A stretch of 6,331 nucleotides of DNA from Cesiribacter sp. (GCA_030147305.1 JASLAE010000300.1:1-6331), one strand, 5' to 3'. Positions 1 to 5,994 are shown, counted from the stretch's first letter. The notes: generated by a model from the letters alone, not told the origin. Numbers and translations: made by a program.

Positions 1-79
1 CAGAGAGGATGCTTTGCAAACTTTCGTTTTGCATCAGTGAAGAGCGCTACTAACTTGAACTATAGAAAAATACTGCGAC

Positions 80-158
80 CAACAACAGAATAAAACAATC
101 GCCCCCAAGCACATGCAGCCATTCTTGTGCGGGTGGCTATCTTTACTAACTTTCAGCA
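80..158 (+). repeat. Intergenic foldback repeat, copy 1
   Basis: This is one of three related same-orientation repeats. Against copy 2 (5131-5205) it shares the exact blocks CAACAG, CAGCCATT, TTGTGCGGG, CTTT and TTCAGCA in the same order and nearly the same spacing, about 70% identity by eye over 63 columns. Weaker similarity seems to reach upstream to about 50. It folds: GCC 101-103 pairs with GGC 135-137, CC 105-106 with GG 132-133, and GCACA 109-113 with TGTGC 126-130. An AA bulge (107-108) interrupts the left arm and the loop is about 12 bases. It ends about 55 bases before the Crp-like gene. Its role is unknown: attC-like recombination site, MITE-like repeat, or structured leader. Confidence 0.6.
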
Positions 159-212
159 GAGGCCAGAAAAGGATGCTTACTTATTCAAGACATTGTGTGG
201 TATAGATAGAAT

Positions 213-806
213 ATGCTTAAGGAGACTTTACAAAACATCATCAGCTTCAATTCAGCATCCATTGAGCAACTTGATTCAAAATTTTCAGCCATACAGCTGA
301 AGAAGGGAAATGCTTTTGCAAAAAAAGGGGAATACTCCAAACAGATAGCTTTTGTCGAATCAGGGGTGTTGAGGGCTTATTATTGTAGAGAGAATGGCGA
401 ACAATACAACAAAACATTTTTCACAGAAAACGCCTTTGTTGGCGCTTATTCTTCTCTGGTAAGTGGTAAAAAAAACCTGATAGATATTGACTGCCTGACC
501 GATTGTAGCCTTAGGGTTGCAAGCTTTGAAAGTATCACTGCATTGTACGACCAATATCCACTAATTGAGCGTCTGGCTCGCCTCCTTGCTGAACAGTTCT
601 TTGTTAACAAGGAAAAGCGTGAAATTGAACTGGTTACCCTGGAGGCCAAAGACCGGTATGCCATTTTTCAGCAGGAACATCCGGGTTTAGAACAGCTCAT
701 TCCCCAGTATCATATCGCCTCTTATTTAGGGGTAAGCCCTACGCAATTAAGTAGAATAAGGGCACAAAAGGGGAAAGAGCCACTCTCTCCAAATATCTTT
801 ACATAG
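213..806 (+). CDS. Crp/Fnr-family transcriptional regulator
   Basis: The product is a 197-residue cytoplasmic DNA-binding regulator with two domains. Residues 20-110 form the cyclic-nucleotide-binding-type beta-roll (AFVESGVLRAYY at 46-57, then an FF-ENAFVGAYSSL segment). Residues 115-140 look like the long dimerisation helix. Residues 166-184 are the recognition helix-turn-helix (YHIASYLGVSPTQLSRIR). The length is normal for the short Crp-like regulators common in Bacteroidota. The arginine-serine pair that holds the cAMP phosphate in E. coli CRP is not evident where expected (85-95), so cAMP binding is doubtful and the effector is unknown. No iron-sulfur cysteine cluster of the Fnr type is seen. 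The ATG at 213 gives a complete N-terminus. The gene heads a same-strand cluster with an SDR gene 61 bases downstream and a DJ-1-like gene beyond, so local control of these is a reasonable inference. Family is certain; targets are not. Confidence 0.9.
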   Translation: MLKETLQNIISFNSASIEQLDSKFSAIQLKKGNAFAKKGEYSKQIAFVESGVLRAYYCRENGEQYNKTFFTENAFVGAYSSLVSGKKNLIDIDCLTDCSLRVASFESITALYDQYPLIERLARLLAEQFFVNKEKREIELVTLEAKDRYAIFQQEHPGLEQLIPQYHIASYLGVSPTQLSRIRAQKGKEPLSPNIFT

Positions 807-842
807 GTAAAGGGATTCATCCTTCGCAGCGTTCAACTTTGC

Positions 843-864
843 CCTGTACTATAATTCATACAGG
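843..864. promoter_or_regulatory. Dyad CCTGTA-N10-TACAGG before the SDR gene
   Basis: CCTGTA (843-848) and TACAGG (859-864) form a perfect 6-base dyad with a 10-base spacer, ending three bases before the SDR start codon. A 22-bp two-fold symmetric site is the size that Crp-family dimers bind, and a Crp-like gene lies directly upstream. It is not the E. coli CRP or FNR consensus. Alternatively it forms an mRNA hairpin covering the AGGA at 862-865 that could serve as ribosome binding site. A 6-base dyad can arise by chance. Confidence 0.35.
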
Positions 865-867
865 ACA

Positions 868-1602
868 ATGCGATTAAATGGGAATAAAATCATCATTACC
901 GGGGCAAGCTCGGGAATTGGGGAAGCGCTGCTCAGTAAGTTTTTACAACTGGACAATACAATTATTGCTGTTGGCAGAAATGAGCAAAAATTGAATGTTC
1001 TTGCCAGCACAGACAAACGTATCATCCCCTTTACCTGCGATATTTCAAAGGCTGAAGATCTTGACAGCCTGGTGCTCTTCATAGAACAGGCGCATCCGGA
1101 CACCAATATCCTGATCAATAATGCCGGCATTCAATTCAACTACCATTTTGAAGAAGATGCCCAGCTGCAGGGGAAAATAGAACAGGAAATTAACACCAAT
1201 TTGCTGGCTCCTATCAGACTGATAGCCCACCTGTTGCCAACGCTCAATTTGAATGAGAGCGCGGCTATTGTGAATGTCTCCTCCGGTCTTGGACTGGTAC
1301 CAAAAAAGCAGGCCCCTGTATATTGCGCTACGAAAGCGGGCATCCATATTTTTTCTAAATCGCTGCGCTATCAACTCAGGCTGGTAAAAGTTTTTGAGAT
1401 TATTCCGCCATTAGTGGATACACCAATGACTGCCGGAAGAGGCAACGGAAAGATTAGCCCTGACCAACTGGCAAACGAGTTCATCAAAGCCTTCAAAAAG
1501 AACCAATTCGAAGTAAACATCGGGAAGGTTAAACTCCTGAAATTTTTGAATCGGCTTAGTCCTCTGCTTGCTGAAATTATCATGAAAAATGGGGGTAAAT
1601 AA
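868..1602 (+). CDS. Short-chain dehydrogenase/reductase (SDR), classical type
   Basis: The product is a 244-residue cytoplasmic NAD(P)-dependent oxidoreductase with a Rossmann fold and the full classical SDR signature. The cofactor-binding TGASSGIG is at 11-18, VGRNEQKL at 35-42 follows the second beta strand, and an acidic D58 sits in the CDIS segment. NNAG is at 84-87. Catalytic residues are N111 (INTN), S139 (NVSSG), Y152 and K156 (YCATK). R37 after strand 2 suggests a preference for NADP(H), by family knowledge. The C-terminal region (180-244) has the PPLVDTPM loop typical of DltE/YdfG-like SDRs, whose substrates vary, so none can be assigned. The ATG at 868 places the glycine motif at the usual distance from the N-terminus, with a weak AGGA at 862-865 just upstream. 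It is the middle gene of the Crp/SDR/DJ-1 cluster, 54 bases before the next gene. Confidence 0.92.
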   Translation: MRLNGNKIIITGASSGIGEALLSKFLQLDNTIIAVGRNEQKLNVLASTDKRIIPFTCDISKAEDLDSLVLFIEQAHPDTNILINNAGIQFNYHFEEDAQLQGKIEQEINTNLLAPIRLIAHLLPTLNLNESAAIVNVSSGLGLVPKKQAPVYCATKAGIHIFSKSLRYQLRLVKVFEIIPPLVDTPMTAGRGNGKISPDQLANEFIKAFKKNQFEVNIGKVKLLKFLNRLSPLLAEIIMKNGGK

Positions 1603-1607
1603 CCCCC
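1591..1607 (+). other. Perfect hairpin spanning the SDR stop codon
   Basis: GGGGGT (1591-1596) and ACCCCC (1602-1607) are perfectly complementary around a 5-base AAATA loop, and the TAA stop (1600-1602) lies within the loop and right arm. No T-run follows, so it is not a standard intrinsic terminator. It could protect the 3' end of a processed mRNA, weaken read-through into the DJ-1 gene, or affect termination of translation. Any role is inferred. Confidence 0.45.
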
Positions 1608-1656
1608 GCTGCGATAGAAAACATCACCAGTCATTCTTTATTCAAAACCCACAAAC

Positions 1657-2448
1657 ATGAAAAAGGGAATCCTGCTATTTGCTTTGCTTGTATTTTATGC
1701 CGTACCGCTTTCTTTTCAGGCACATGCTCAAAAAGTACTCTTTGTTTTAAGTGCAGAGGACACCTTATTGCTCAATAAGGGTAAAAAGGAAAGACAAACG
1801 GGCGTATTTCTCAATGAATTTTATTTTGCCTACAAAGCGATAGTTTCGGAGGGATACGAAGTTGAGTTTGCCACACCACAGGGCATCAAAGCAACCATAG
1901 ATCTGGAGAGCCTGGATGAGGATTATTGGAAAGAGAATCCTTTCCTTAAACAGGAGGCCATTGACTTTTGGGCTAGTGATGAACAGTTTTCCAATCCACT
2001 AACATTAGAGGAAGCTATTCAACGCTCAGATGACTATATCGGTATGGTTATTCCCGGTGGGCAGGGTCTCATGGTTGATTTGTACTTTGATCCGAATACG
2101 CCCACGCTCTTAAAAACATTTGCCGGGAAGAAAAAGGCTGTTGGCCTTATTTGTCACGCACCGGCCCTGATCAGCACTCTTCCAATAGAAGAAAATCCAT
2201 TTGTAGGCTATAAGGTCAATTCGGTGACTGCTATCGAAGAGTTTTACATTGAGCAGTTCATCATGAAAGGAAAACCGAAAAACAGAAAGATAGCGCGCCA
2301 GCTTAAAAACATGGGTCTGAAATATGATAAAGGATGGCCTGGGAAAAGTTATGCCGTTCGCGATCGAAATTTGGTAACCAGTCAAAATCCATATTCCGGT
2401 AATGCCTTTAACGAGATGTTCCTGGTATTGCTGTCAGAATTCAAATAA
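1657..2448 (+). CDS. Exported DJ-1/PfpI family protein (Hsp31-like)
   Basis: The product is a 263-residue protein of the class I glutamine amidotransferase-like superfamily. Residues 1-24 are a signal peptide: MKK, a hydrophobic core, then AHA with likely cleavage before Q25, so the mature protein should be in the periplasm or outside. The nucleophile elbow GLICHAP is at 163-169 with C166 followed by H167. E54 (TGVFLNEF, 48-55) matches the conserved glutamate of the family. IPGGQG (132-137) replaces the usual GGHG of Hsp31-like members with glutamine. TSQNPYSG (241-248) matches the conserved TGQNP region. Relatives act as glyoxalase III-type enzymes, deglycase-like proteins, chaperones or proteases; which applies here cannot be told. 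It closes the Crp/SDR/DJ-1 cluster, and carbonyl-stress handling is a plausible theme, though the SDR is cytoplasmic and this protein is not. The leader before the ATG is A-rich with no Shine-Dalgarno site. Confidence 0.9.
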   Translation: MKKGILLFALLVFYAVPLSFQAHAQKVLFVLSAEDTLLLNKGKKERQTGVFLNEFYFAYKAIVSEGYEVEFATPQGIKATIDLESLDEDYWKENPFLKQEAIDFWASDEQFSNPLTLEEAIQRSDDYIGMVIPGGQGLMVDLYFDPNTPTLLKTFAGKKKAVGLICHAPALISTLPIEENPFVGYKVNSVTAIEEFYIEQFIMKGKPKNRKIARQLKNMGLKYDKGWPGKSYAVRDRNLVTSQNPYSGNAFNEMFLVLLSEFK

Positions 2449-2453
2449 CAGTG

Positions 2454-2543
2454 CCGCCCAACATTCCATACAAGCAATAGCAGAGGAGGGAGTGACAGTT
2501 TTGTCAAAGCGATTCACTAACTTGTTGACGGTAGTTGGTGCAG
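2454..2543 (+). repeat. Possible degenerate foldback/attC-like element
   Basis: This lies in the 155-base gap before the membrane-protein gene. TGC plus CCAAC on the left (2453-2455, 2458-2462) can pair with GTTGG plus GCA on the right (2534-2538, 2540-2542), about 80 bases apart. The left GCCCAAC (2456-2462) fits the RYYYAAC pattern of integron attC sites; the right GTTGGTG fits GTTRRRY only partly. Between them is a perfect small hairpin, TGACA (2493-2497) and TGTCA (2502-2506). Sequence similarity to the three clearer repeats is weak (GACGGTAGTTGG resembles GCGGGCAGTTAG of copy 2). Confidence 0.3.
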
Positions 2544-2603
2544 AAATATAAGGTGCGACTACTTCGATGCTGGACTGTTATAAACCATTAAAAATCAAAG
2601 TAG

Positions 2604-3629
2604 ATGAATTTTCAGATAGAGAGGACACAATTTTTAATCTGGGGATTACCTGCATTTATCATATTTACATCTGTTTGTTTAGCACTAAGTCCACTGCTAA
2701 GCGAAACGCCGGATTTGGCAATGGGAATTACATTAGATTTAACCTTAACCGCTCCTCTTGTATACTTCTTCCTCATCAGAAAGAAGAAAATTCCGAATAT
2801 TACAGTTTTCCCTTTGTTTGTATTGGGAGTTATCCTGGCTTCCTTGTTACTGCCAGAAAATCAAAAGTATCATTTAGATTTAATAAAGACTTATTTCCTG
2901 CCAGTAATTGAGTTGGGCTTCTTCTCAGTTATAATTTTTAATGTTTATCATACGGTAAGCGCTTTTAAAAATAACCCGAATAGAAACAGTGATTTTTACC
3001 TTATACTAAAAGAAAGTGCTATCAAAGCAGTCGGCTATCCTGCAATCGCCAGGGTGTTTACATCTGAGATTGCAATGGTTTATTATGCCCTATGTACGTG
3101 GAAGAAGGTAAAAATACCTGCAAATGGGTTCTCCAATTTTAAAGAAAATGGTATTACTGCTTTATTAGGCGTTATTATTTTTCTCATTTTAATAGAAGCC
3201 TGTGTTTTTCATATTTTATTGATGAGATGGAATGATACTGTGGCCTGGGTGTTGACAGTCAGCAGTGGATATGCTGCTATTCAGATTTTTGGACATATAA
3301 AAGCACTAAGCCGTAGGCATTCAGTAATTCAGGGAAACATGCTGTATTTAAAATATGGATTGTTTGGTGATATAGTGCTTCCTTTAGAAGATATTCAGGA
3401 GATTAAACTGGTATCAAATAATATTGAAAACAAAGACAGAAAAGTGGAGAAGCTTGCCTTACTCAAAGATATTGAATGCCATAATGTAGCTATTTTTTTA
3501 ACTAAAAAGCTGAAAGTCGAAAAGGCCTATGGAATATACAGAGAATGTGATACAATTTTGCTGCACATCGATAACAGCAATGAATTTGCACAAAGAGTAA
3601 ATAACGCGTTACAAAACAAAAATATCTAA
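2604..3629 (+). CDS. Multi-span membrane protein of unknown function
   Basis: I do not recognise a named family for this 341-residue protein. Hydrophobic stretches suggest about six or seven membrane segments: near 10-30, 42-59, 66-84, 95-117, possibly 150-164, then 184-206 and 211-230. Residues 231-341 are soluble and alternate short strands and charged turns (YLKYGLFGDIVLPLEDIQEI, then IECHNVAIFLTKK and DTILLHIDNSNEFAQRV), which recalls a bacterial PH-like fold behind a membrane anchor; that is an impression, not a match. No catalytic motif, signal peptide or transporter signature stands out. The ATG at 2604 starts just before the first membrane segment. A longer reading from 2567 in another frame lacks this pattern. 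The gene stands alone, with structured gaps of 155 and 331 bases on either side, and looks more AT-rich than the SDR gene upstream. Confidence 0.8.
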   Translation: MNFQIERTQFLIWGLPAFIIFTSVCLALSPLLSETPDLAMGITLDLTLTAPLVYFFLIRKKKIPNITVFPLFVLGVILASLLLPENQKYHLDLIKTYFLPVIELGFFSVIIFNVYHTVSAFKNNPNRNSDFYLILKESAIKAVGYPAIARVFTSEIAMVYYALCTWKKVKIPANGFSNFKENGITALLGVIIFLILIEACVFHILLMRWNDTVAWVLTVSSGYAAIQIFGHIKALSRRHSVIQGNMLYLKYGLFGDIVLPLEDIQEIKLVSNNIENKDRKVEKLALLKDIECHNVAIFLTKKLKVEKAYGIYRECDTILLHIDNSNEFAQRVNNALQNKNI

Positions 3630-3645
3630 GGCCGGGTCACCGGCC
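3630..3645 (+). terminator. GC-rich hairpin directly after the membrane-protein stop
   Basis: GGCCGG (3630-3635) and CCGGCC (3640-3645) pair perfectly around a GTCA loop, starting at the base after the TAA stop (3627-3629). An A-run rather than a T-run follows, so it is not a canonical intrinsic terminator; it may stabilise the 3' end or pause polymerase. GTCACCGG (3636-3643) is also complementary to CCGGTGAC (3680-3687), giving a competing fold. Confidence 0.35.
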
Positions 3646-3906
3646 TGGCAAAAAAGGCGCCATTTATTGTCTTCCTCAACCGGTGACTTTTATCGAGCAC
3701 TTAATTAGTCCCAGCTTTATTCAATAGACGTTAGCCACACTACACCGATAGGCAAAGAAACGACAGGATTTGACTGTCCAATGGTTGGTTTAGGTGTTCT
3801 ACATTCCAAGGAACAGTTAATCCTGGACAAGACCAGCACTTCACAAACGCTCTCATGCTCAAATAATGATATCGCTTAAAACCACTGATGAGTTTAAGGA
3901 GAGACA
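3646..3906. other. Gene-free stretch with an imperfect inverted repeat
   Basis: No credible gene is seen in this gap before padR. It holds GACGTTAGCC (3727-3736), matching the GACGTTAG seen again at 5034-5041. It also holds a long foldback: 3764-3777 (CAGGATTTGACTGT) pairs with 3813-3825 (ACAGTTAATCCTG) through 13 pairs, including one G-U wobble and one bulged T, around a 35-base loop. The loop begins with a smaller CCAA/TTGG dyad (3778-3781 and 3785-3788). Whether it is RNA structure or a relic of a repeat cannot be told. Bases 3830-3906 show nothing recognisable. Confidence 0.5.
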
Positions 3907-3945
3907 AAAAATTCAATACATCAAAATACGATGTATTGAATTTTT
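3907..3945. promoter_or_regulatory. Perfect 16-bp inverted repeat, likely PadR operator
   Basis: AAAAATTCAATACATC (3907-3922) and its exact reverse complement (3930-3945) flank a 7-base AAAATAC spacer. The right arm ends 15 bases before the padR start codon and 3 bases before the TAnnTTTG box. PadR proteins are dimers that commonly repress their own promoter by binding dyads with ATAC/GTAT- or ATGT/ACAT-type half-sites, and ACATC/GATGT occurs here. Autoregulation is inferred. The right arm ends in TTTTT, so a weak terminator for upstream transcription is the alternative, but the stem is very AT-rich. Confidence 0.65.
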
Positions 3946-3948
3946 ATA

Positions 3949-3956
3949 TATCTTTG
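3949..3956 (+). promoter_or_regulatory. Bacteroidota-type -7 promoter box (TAnnTTTG) for padR
   Basis: TATCTTTG matches the Bacteroidota -7 consensus TAnnTTTG exactly. No TTTG-type -33 box is visible at the usual 19-21-base spacing; that position is occupied by the spacer and right arm of the inverted repeat. The box ends four bases before the padR ATG, so transcription from it would start at or next to the start codon, giving a leaderless or nearly leaderless message. An 8-base box with two free positions can occur by chance. Confidence 0.5.
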
Positions 3957-3960
3957 ATCT

Positions 3961-4299
3961 ATGTATTCAAAAGAATTGCTTAAAGGAACGCTTACCGCTA
4001 TCATTCTTAACTTATTAGCGGAAAATGGGCGAATGTACGGTTATGAGATTTATCAACTGGTAAAGGAACGATCCAACGGTAAGATCTTACTGAAAGACGG
4101 CTCATTGTATCCCACTCTGCAGAAAATGCACAAAGAGGGACTATTGACCTTTGAAGAAGAGTTTATTGGAAAGAGGATCAGAAAGTATTATGTGCTTACT
4201 TCCAGAGGCAAAAGCGAAAAAGTTGCCTACCTGCAAGAGCTGAAAGACTTCATGTCCACGCTGAATAAAGTTATCACCCCTCAAGTAGACGCATTATGA
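3961..4299 (+). CDS. PadR-family transcriptional regulator
   Basis: The product is a 112-residue winged-helix DNA-binding protein of the small PadR class. The family pattern is complete: KELLKGTLTAIILNLLAE (4-21), MYGYEIYQLV (25-34), the recognition helix region DGSLYPTLQKMHKEGLL (46-62), the wing KRIRKYYVLTSRGK (71-84), and a C-terminal helix (85-103) for dimerisation. The ATG at 3961 must be the start, because the next methionine (M25) is already inside the DNA-binding domain. The gene follows a perfect inverted repeat and a promoter-like box, which suggests repression of its own operon. It overlaps the next gene by ATGA (4296-4299), a sign of translational coupling, so the membrane protein downstream is probably its functional partner. 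The inducing signal is unknown; PadR-linked membrane proteins often respond to envelope or antimicrobial stress. Confidence 0.95.
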   Translation: MYSKELLKGTLTAIILNLLAENGRMYGYEIYQLVKERSNGKILLKDGSLYPTLQKMHKEGLLTFEEEFIGKRIRKYYVLTSRGKSEKVAYLQELKDFMSTLNKVITPQVDAL

Positions 4300-4901
4300 A
4301 ACTAACTGACGTGCAGGAAGAAATCGTGCGCAAATACGTTGAGGCGCAGGAATTGAAGTTGAGTACTCTAAGTGATGATATAATTGATCATTTATGCTGT
4401 GTATTAGAAAGTGAACTGGGAAAAGAAAAATCCTTTGATCAGGTGCTACAAGATGCGGTGGCTGAATTGGCCCCTAATGGCATCAGGGAGCTGGAACGCA
4501 ACACATTTCATTTAATAAACTCAAAACGAATAATCATGAAAAAGCTGACTTTTTTGATGGGTTTAACGGGCGCTATGGCCTTGACGGGTGGTGCCACTTT
4601 TAAATTACTTCACCTGCCAGGGGCGAATCAACTTTTTATGATAGGTTACCTGGCATTCTTATTGGTTTTTATTCCATTGTTGGCCGTGGATCGATTCAAG
4701 GTCACTAATGCCAAATCAATTTTCGAAAGATTAAACATTATTTTAGGTGTTGTCTCATCTGTCATATTAGGCCTGGCGGGTGCATTTAAAATAATGCAAC
4801 TGCCAGGAGATCATTTGCTACTTATGTGTGGCCTAATAGTATTTGCGGCTTGTTTTCTTCCATTGCTTTTTTTTACCATGTATAAGCAATCAATTTCCTG
4901 A
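4296..4901 (+). CDS. PadR-coupled membrane protein with duplicated TM hairpin
   Basis: The product is a 201-residue inner-membrane protein. Residues 1-80 are a helical, charged cytosolic domain with SDDIIDHLCCVLESEL (26-41) and a following FDQVLQDAVAEL segment (48-59). This resembles the helical domains (DUF1700/HAAS-like) found next to PadR regulators and at the N-terminus of some Bacteroidota permeases; the assignment is by resemblance. Residues 85-195 form about four membrane segments in two repeats: GGATFKLLHLPGANQLFMIG (98-117) and AGAFKIMQLPGDHLLLMCG (161-179), each followed by a helix ending in PLL (127-129, 189-191). The FKxxxLPG element recalls the FKIxHWPGA motif of the gliding-motility protein GldL. 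The start overlaps the padR stop by four bases. A sensory or stress role under PadR control is inferred; no catalytic residues are seen. Confidence 0.85.
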   Translation: MKLTDVQEEIVRKYVEAQELKLSTLSDDIIDHLCCVLESELGKEKSFDQVLQDAVAELAPNGIRELERNTFHLINSKRIIMKKLTFLMGLTGAMALTGGATFKLLHLPGANQLFMIGYLAFLLVFIPLLAVDRFKVTNAKSIFERLNIILGVVSSVILGLAGAFKIMQLPGDHLLLMCGLIVFAACFLPLLFFTMYKQSIS

Positions 4902-5116
4902 AGGGTATGAGCAAGTACTTATAACCCTTAACTAACAATCTGAAAGCTTGCTTCCGACTGTCTTTTCAAAATTGATTTGTAAACCGCATTTATAAGTAAT
5001 ATGAATAGCGTTCAGATACGCAGTGTTATAGCTGGACGTTAGGTATAGGAGTGTATCCATGAACACGTATATTCAGCCTATACTGGATAGCTTGACATAA
5101 GTAGTGAAAATACTAT
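4902..5116. other. Gene-free stretch with possible attC-like boundary pair
   Basis: No credible gene lies between the PadR-linked gene and the lipoprotein gene. CTAAC (4932-4936) can pair with GTTAG (5037-5041), and AGCT (4944-4947) with AGCT (5029-5032), closing a stretch of about 110 bases. GTTAGGT (5037-5043) fits the integron R' pattern GTTRRRY exactly; the left side fits RYYYAAC with one mismatch. Inside is a small hairpin, GCGT/ACGC (5007-5010 and 5017-5020). The pairing is short and could be chance. Confidence 0.3.
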
Positions 5117-5130
5117 TATGCTGAGGCTAA

Positions 5131-5205
5131 CAACAGCATAAAGCCAACTCCCAGCCGCCAATCAGCCATTGGTTGTGCGGGCAGTTAGCTTTGTATACTT
5201 CAGCA
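5131..5205 (+). repeat. Intergenic foldback repeat, copy 2 (best structured)
   Basis: This repeat is collinear with copy 1 (83-158). It folds strongly: AAAGCCAACT (5140-5149) pairs with AGTTAGCTTT (5183-5192) with one mismatch, CC 5151-5152 pairs with GG 5180-5181, and an apical stem CCAAT (5158-5162) pairs with ATTGG (5168-5172) around a CAGCC loop. The outer arms contain AGCCAAC and GTTAGCT, near but not equal to the attC RYYYAAC/GTTRRRY pair. A second hairpin, TATGCTG (5117-5123) with CAGCATA (5134-5140), abuts it. The last shared block, TTCAGCA (5199-5205), is 75 bases before the first possible start of the lipoprotein gene. Confidence 0.65.
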
Positions 5206-5348
5206 AGGGCAGGTGAGAGGTCGCTGCTATAATCGGTTTTTAGCCACAATGGATATTTTTATAAGCTTATTAAGCAGAGATGAATATTGTTAAGTTTCAA
5301 AGTTTCGTTATGATAAACCGAAAAAATCTGCCTTCACGGGGATTTTGG

Positions 5349-5954
5349 ATGCTTGTGAACCGAGCCTACGTTAAATACGCTTTGGAGCCCTATACATTCC
5401 TGATGGCTCTTTTAATTTCTTTCATCTTGAGCGCTTGTAATAAAGAAGAAATAGAAAATATACCAAGCATCGCTGGCTTCTATGCAATAGAATCTTTACG
5501 CTCGGATATTGAGGTTGCCCTGGGTAATAATCGGATTGTTTCGCACAATCTGGTAGAACAGATTGAAGGTTTTAGCTTCGAAAGTAATTTTCTTGAAATC
5601 AGGCCAAATTCAACTAATGATAAAAATTACAATTACAAGCTGATCAGTATCCCCGTTCCTCATCCTCATGTCTACTTTGAATATCCCTACCCGCCAGATG
5701 GGCATGTGCTCTATACAAGCAATTCATTGAATGGAATAGGCTATACCTATGAATTCAACGAGACAACAAAAGTTATAACACTAATAAGAACAGCTAATCA
5801 TCATGAAACCGAGAAAGAGTGGGGAAGGCTGGAAGAAATAAACCTTGTTGATGCCAACACGCTGAGATTAATTATTGAAAAAAAATATTATGACTTCAAA
5901 TCAGCAGCTTGGAAGACTTTAAGGTTAACTGCCCTATACAGGAAAATTCACTGA
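5349..5954 (+). CDS. Predicted lipoprotein, function unknown
   Basis: This encodes a protein with a signal peptide and the lipobox ILSAC; the modified cysteine is the 30th residue from the ATG at 5349. I chose that start because it gives a normal lipoprotein signal: positive residues (R7, K10), then the hydrophobic stretch FLMALLISFILSA. The reading frame extends up to ATG 5280, but this would put 52 residues before the cysteine, longer than usual; ATG 5403 would leave too short a signal. CNKEE after the cleavage site is typical of Bacteroidota lipoproteins. The mature part of about 172 residues is rich in alternating beta-strand-like segments and begins with GFYAIESL, ending TLRLTALYRKIH, which recalls small lipocalin-like lipoproteins. 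No family can be assigned with assurance. It stands alone after repeat copy 2. Confidence 0.75.
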   Translation: MLVNRAYVKYALEPYTFLMALLISFILSACNKEEIENIPSIAGFYAIESLRSDIEVALGNNRIVSHNLVEQIEGFSFESNFLEIRPNSTNDKNYNYKLISIPVPHPHVYFEYPYPPDGHVLYTSNSLNGIGYTYEFNETTKVITLIRTANHHETEKEWGRLEEINLVDANTLRLIIEKKYYDFKSAAWKTLRLTALYRKIH

Positions 5955-5994
5955 ATGGTGATATGCTGCTGGTTGATTTACATAAACCTAAGGA

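Noticed and set aside
15..33. Hairpin TGCAAAC/GTTTTGCA near the left edge, as a terminator
   Set aside because: The stem is short with a bulge and no T-run follows on either strand. The bases may be the end of an upstream gene (one frame stops at 38-40), which cannot be judged from the fragment.
360..2385. Several minus-strand reading frames of 64-109 codons
   Set aside because: All lie opposite well-supported + strand genes and show no family motif.
2567..2911. A 114-codon + strand reading frame overlapping the start of the membrane-protein gene
   Set aside because: It is out of frame with the 341-residue protein, has no domain-like pattern, and its composition reflects a shifted reading of membrane-segment codons.
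5228..5233. TATAAT as an E. coli-type -10 promoter box
   Set aside because: Bacteroidota promoters use a TAnnTTTG-type box, no suitable upstream box is seen, and the hexamer is common in AT-rich DNA.
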